A stretch of 64,000 bases of DNA from Oscillospiraceae bacterium NTUH-002-81. GTDB lineage: Bacteria; Bacillota; Clostridia; Lachnospirales; Lachnospiraceae. Made by a program: the position numbers and the translations under genes. Of this stretch, positions 60,730 to 64,000 are shown in pieces; the stretch's first letter is position 1; every line of letters begins with the position of its first letter. Below the pieces are notes generated by a model. The model was not told where the DNA came from. It ran no database searches and worked only from the letters and a program-made list of their open reading frames with translations. The DNA is taken from NCBI GenBank assembly GCA_032620915.1, contig CP136052.1, positions 217,001-281,000 on the forward strand, written 5' to 3'.

Positions 60730-61590
60730 ATGGATATCAGGCAGCTGCAATATTTTGTGCGGATCGCGGACGAGGGAAGCATCACCGGGGCGGCCCGGAG
60801 CTTACACATGTCTCAGCCGCCGCTGAGCATGCAGATGAAGCTGCTGGAGGAAGAGCTGGGCGTGACGCTGTTTGACCGGGGCAGCCGCACCATTCGCCTG
60901 ACAGATGCGGGAAAGCTTCTGTACAATCGCGCTCAGGGCATTCTGGAGCTGTCTGGCGCGACCGTTCGGGAGTTGAAGGATTTCGGCAACGGTCTGGCAG
61001 GAACGCTGCGTCTGGGCCTCATTTCCTCGGCGGGCACCGGGGAGATTGGGCGGCGGATGCGGCGCTTTTCTAAAAAGTATCCCGAGGTGCGCTATGAAAT
61101 ATCCGAGGGAAACACCTATGAATTGCTGGAAATGCTGCGGCAGGGACGCATCGAGGTGGCGCTGGCCCGGACGCCGTTTCCTACGGAAGGATTATCCTGT
61201 GTTTATCTGGAGGCGGAGCCTATGATGGCTGTGGGAGAGGCTTCTTATTTTGACGGAATCCCGGAAAGAGAGATCTCTATTGGTCAGTTGACCGGCAAGC
61301 CGCTGATCATTTACCGGCGCTGGGAACCCATCATTCTGGGTGCCTTTCATGAGTGTGGCGCAGAACCGGAGATTTTCTGCAAAAACGATGATGCCAGGAC
61401 GACGGCAATCTGGGCAGATGCAGGACTTGGCGTGGGGATTTTGCCGTATACGGCGGCTCTCCGTGGCTGGTCAGAGGGAATTGTAAAGAAGAAGCTGACA
61501 GATGAGAAATTAAATACAAGAATGGCAGTGGTATTTCGAAAAGACCGGTATGTGTCCGGGATCGGGAGAAAATTTGCGGAGGAGTTTTAA
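60730..61590 (+). CDS. LysR-family transcriptional regulator
   Basis: The 286-residue protein has an N-terminal winged HTH (MDIRQLQYFVRIADEGSITG, then AARSLHMSQPPLSMQMKLLEEELG). A type 2 periplasmic-fold effector domain follows from about 90 (GTLRLGLISSAGTGEIG). It diverges from the split chromate transporter genes across an inverted repeat, the classical layout for a LysR activator and its target. The effector is not predictable. ATG 60730 is preceded by AAAGGTGAGG. Confidence 0.9.
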   Translation: MDIRQLQYFVRIADEGSITGAARSLHMSQPPLSMQMKLLEEELGVTLFDRGSRTIRLTDAGKLLYNRAQGILELSGATVRELKDFGNGLAGTLRLGLISSAGTGEIGRRMRRFSKKYPEVRYEISEGNTYELLEMLRQGRIEVALARTPFPTEGLSCVYLEAEPMMAVGEASYFDGIPEREISIGQLTGKPLIIYRRWEPIILGAFHECGAEPEIFCKNDDARTTAIWADAGLGVGILPYTAALRGWSEGIVKKKLTDEKLNTRMAVVFRKDRYVSGIGRKFAEEF

Positions 61591-61628
61591 CACTTCCGGC
61601 TGATCTGTTTGTGTTTGCGAAAATAAAA

Positions 61629-61675
61629 GGCAGAACCGGCACAACCCTTGCGGATTTGTACCGGTCCTGTCTTTT
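61629..61675. terminator. Terminator between LysR and metQ
   Basis: GGCAGAACCGGCAC (61629-61642) pairs imperfectly (about 11 of 14) with GTACCGGTCCTGTC (from 61658), followed by TTTTTG. It lies between convergent genes. Confidence 0.6.
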
Positions 61676-61706
61676 TGTTTCTTATGGCATTAGAAAAGAT
61701 TTTGTC

Positions 61707-62607
61707 TTACTCGAAAGGAATAACAGCTCCATCGTAAGTCTCGTTGATGTAATTCTTGATGTCGTCAGACTTCAGTGTGTCTACCAGAGCTTTGATTGCA
61801 TCAGAGTTCTCGTTGCCCTCTTTTACTGCGATGACGTTTACATATGTTTTGGCAGCTTCGGAATCGGATGTCTCGTAAGCGAGAGCGTCTTTTCCTACAG
61901 AATAACCGGCCTCCAGGGCATAGTTGCCGTTCAATACAACATAGGCGGTCTCGTCAACGACACGGGCAACCTGTGCTGCCTCAAGCTCAACGATTTCCAC
62001 GTTCTTCGGGTTTTCTACGATGTCGGTCTTGGTTGCTGTCAGGCCTGCACCATCTTTCAGCTTGATGATACCGTTGTCCTGCAGTAACAGAAGTGCTCTT
62101 GCCTCGTTGGTGGTATCATTGGGAACTGCGATGGAATCGCCTTCGGCCAGTTCGTCCAGGCTCTTCTTTGTTCCGGGATAGATACCGAAGGGGCTCATAG
62201 TGAATGCCGCCGGCATTTACCAGATGTGTACCTTTCTCTTCGTTAAAGCTGTCAAGGTAAGGAATGTGCTGGAAGTAGTTGGCATCGAAATCGCCGCTCT
62301 CTACAACCAGGTTGGGCTGTACATAATCATCAAAAACTGTGACCTCAAGATCATAGCCCTGTTCAGCCAGAAGCGGTTTCGCCTGCTCCAGGATCTCAGC
62401 GTGCGGTGTTGCGGATGCGGCAACCTTGATGGTAGTCAGCTCGCCGTCAGCAGCCTTGGCAGTGTCAGCAGTGTCCTCTGCGGCATCTGTGGCCTCTTCC
62501 GTCTTGTCTGTTGTGTCAGCAGCTTTGTCGGAAGAAGAGCTTCCGCAGCCTGTCAGTGCACTTACTGCAAGGGCACCGGTTAAAAGAAGTGCTGTTAATT
62601 TTTTCAT
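61707..62607 (-). pseudogene. metQ: MetQ/NlpA methionine-binding lipoprotein, frameshifted in a C4 run
   Basis: Removing one C from the run at 62190-62193 (C on the minus strand) joins NAGGIHYEP to FGIYPGTKKSLDELAEGD and gives 299 residues. The signal and lipobox ALTGCG (Cys21) are followed by an Asp/Thr/Ala linker. The NlpA fold is clear: IKVAASATPHAEILEQAKPLL, VFDDYVQPN, FQHIPYLDSFNEEKG, IAVPNDTTNEARALLLLQ. It delivers methionine to MetNI, whose genes lie directly upstream. The break is probably a sequencing error. Confidence 0.85.
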
Positions 62608-62619
62608 AATGTTCTCCTC

Positions 62620-63279
62620 CTATTTTCGTTTATCTAAACGGCTGGCAAGGAAATTGCCAATCGTCTGGAACAGTTGTACAAGGACGATCAGTAAGATAAC
62701 CGTCACAATCATGATGTCCACCTGGTAGCGGTAATAGCCGTACCGGATGGCGATGTCTCCCAGGCCGCCGCCGCCGACGGTGCCGGACATGGCAGAATAG
62801 CCGAGGATCGTGCCTGTGGCAAGGGTTGCGCCTGCAATGAGAGAGGTTCTGGCTTCTACCAGCAGTACCCTGCAGATGATGCGCAGATTGCCTGCGCCCA
62901 TGGAACGGGCAGCTTCAATGACACCGGCGTCCACTTCCTTTAAGGAAGTCTCAACCATACGGCCAATGAAAGGAACCGCAGCGACAACCAGCGGAACGAT
63001 GGTGGCTGTGGAACCGTAGCTCTTGCCGACGATGGCTCTCGTCAGCGGAATGAGCAGGATCAAAAGGATCAGGAACGGGATACTGCGGACTATGTTGGCG
63101 ATGGCGTCCAGCACTTTGTAAAGCACCGGATGCGGCGTCAGGCCGTCTTTGTCGGTGACTGCCAGCAGCACACCCATGGGAAGCCCGAACAGGTAACCCA
63201 GTGCTGTAGACACCAGGGTCATGTAAAGCGTCTGCCCGATCCCTGTAATAATCATATCAATAATTTCACTCGTCCACAT
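62620..63279 (-). CDS. metI: Methionine ABC transporter permease MetI
   Basis: The 219-residue membrane protein has five helices. QTLYMTLVSTALGYLFGLPM is an early helix, and the coupling loop EAARSMGAGNLRIICRVLL is near 120. TGTILGYSAMSGTVGGGGLG is the classical MetI motif. It overlaps metN by 14 bases and precedes metQ by 12 bases, giving operon order metN-metI-metQ. GGAGG precedes the metQ start. Confidence 0.94.
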   Translation of the reverse strand: MWTSEIIDMIITGIGQTLYMTLVSTALGYLFGLPMGVLLAVTDKDGLTPHPVLYKVLDAIANIVRSIPFLILLILLIPLTRAIVGKSYGSTATIVPLVVAAVPFIGRMVETSLKEVDAGVIEAARSMGAGNLRIICRVLLVEARTSLIAGATLATGTILGYSAMSGTVGGGGLGDIAIRYGYYRYQVDIMIVTVILLIVLVQLFQTIGNFLASRLDKRK

Positions 63280-64000
63280 AATCGTCAGCCTCCTCCAGGT
63301 CCAGTCCGTGTTCTCTTAAATAAGCTTTCATTTCTTCAGCGTGTTTGCTGTCGGCAGGGATCTCCAGGATCATCTCGCCCTTGGCAACGCCACCGACATT
63401 CTTTGTATCTGCCTTCAGAATGTTCACAGGCTCTTTAAAAGTCAGGATTAAATTGGAAATAACAGGCTCGAAAGCGGAATTCTCGGAAAATACAATCCGT
63501 ATCTTCTCTCCGCTCTGGATCAGCGGCCGTGATAACATCGCGTCGGAATCCACATCCTGTCCGCGGTCTTTGCGGATCAGCTCCCGGGCTACCTGAGATC
63601 TGGGATGTGTGAAGATCTCAGAAACCAGACCTTCTTCCTCTACCACGCCTTCCTTCATGATGGCCACGCGGTTACAGATTTCGCGGACAACAGACATCTG
63701 GTGAGTGATGATCACGATGGTAATGCCAAACCGGCGGTTGATATCCTTCAGAAGCTCCAGGATCGAGGAGGTCGTCTGGGGATCCAGTGCGCTGGTGGCC
63801 TCGTCACAGAGCAGGATCTTCGGGTCGGAGGCAAGGGCTCTTGCGATGGCAACCCTCTGTTTCTGACCGCCGGAAAGCTGTGACGGATAAGCATCTATCT
63901 TGTCTTTTAAGTCCACCAGTTCCAGCAGCTTAACGGCGCGTTCTCTGGCTTCCTTCTTTCTCTTTCCCTGTATATAAAGCGGGAAACAGACATTTTCCAG
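63266..64000 (-). CDS. metN: Methionine ABC transporter ATPase MetN, 5' end outside window
   Basis: The frame runs off the window end, so the N-terminus with Walker A is missing and 244 codons remain. Visible parts are QLSGGQKQRVAIARALA (signature), ILLCDEATSALDPQTT (Walker B and D-loop) and IVIITHQMSVVREIC (switch His). The C-terminal NIL domain (about the last 90 residues, IRIVFSENSAFEPVISNL) binds methionine and causes feedback inhibition. Any S-box or other leader would lie beyond 64000. Confidence 0.94.
   Translation of the reverse strand: MENVCFPLYIQGKRKKEARERAVKLLELVDLKDKIDAYPSQLSGGQKQRVAIARALASDPKILLCDEATSALDPQTTSSILELLKDINRRFGITIVIITHQMSVVREICNRVAIMKEGVVEEEGLVSEIFTHPRSQVARELIRKDRGQDVDSDAMLSRPLIQSGEKIRIVFSENSAFEPVISNLILTFKEPVNILKADTKNVGGVAKGEMILEIPADSKHAEEMKAYLREHGLDLEEADDYVDE

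Overview
The window reads as chromosomal DNA of an anaerobic Firmicute, most likely a Lachnospiraceae/Clostridia gut commensal. This is inferred from strong AGGAGG ribosome sites, a leucine T-box, an oxygen-sensitive 2-hydroxyacyl-CoA dehydratase cluster, an iron alcohol dehydrogenase, a trigger-factor-like lipoprotein and a type II Wadjet-like operon. No tRNA, rRNA, CRISPR array, prophage or insertion sequence was found.

Layout. 1-9.2 kb: the 3' part of a large exported protein, an Rpn-family nuclease, a small alarmone synthetase, a tail-anchored coiled-coil protein, an S1-domain protein, a DUF1934 protein and a hydroxyacyl-CoA dehydrogenase. 9.5-19.4 kb: envelope genes, namely cardiolipin synthase, an ECF sigma factor with its probable membrane partner, a PPIase lipoprotein, a sugar kinase and a glycosyltransferase pair. 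19.5-23.5 kb: a ferredoxin-type aldo/keto reductase and a dehydratase whose second subunit is fused to its activase. 23.7-29.7 kb: a small membrane protein plus jetA, jetB and jetC, without jetD. 29.9-33.6 kb: Fe-alcohol dehydrogenase and thioesterase, a lipoprotein, an XRE regulator and a hidden type I toxin-antitoxin locus. 33.9-36.7 kb: a glycolipid glycosyltransferase operon. 36.8-38.8 kb: leucine T-box and leuA. 39-45 kb: an ABC sugar or sugar-phosphate uptake operon. 45.1-49.2 kb: two signal-less LivJ-like proteins around an HTH regulator. 49.3-58 kb: MetX-like acyltransferase, GntP permease, YitT, TrkA, TrkH and a short DnaK paralogue. 58-64 kb: TetR regulator, flavodoxin, split chromate transporter with a divergent LysR, and the methionine ABC transporter running off the end.

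The most unusual points are: (i) a complete type I toxin/antisense-RNA locus with a 26-residue toxin; (ii) two homologous, highly structured 5' leaders before trkA and the dnaK paralogue; (iii) an AmiC-like cytoplasmic binding-protein pair flanking an XRE regulator with a perfect operator-like palindrome; (iv) a JetABC operon with no JetD nuclease, preceded by a membrane protein.

Six genes are each broken by a single-base indel, four of them in a homopolymer, and each reads through cleanly when one base is restored. That pattern suggests residual sequencing error more than gene decay. These genes are annotated over their full span with the frameshift stated.
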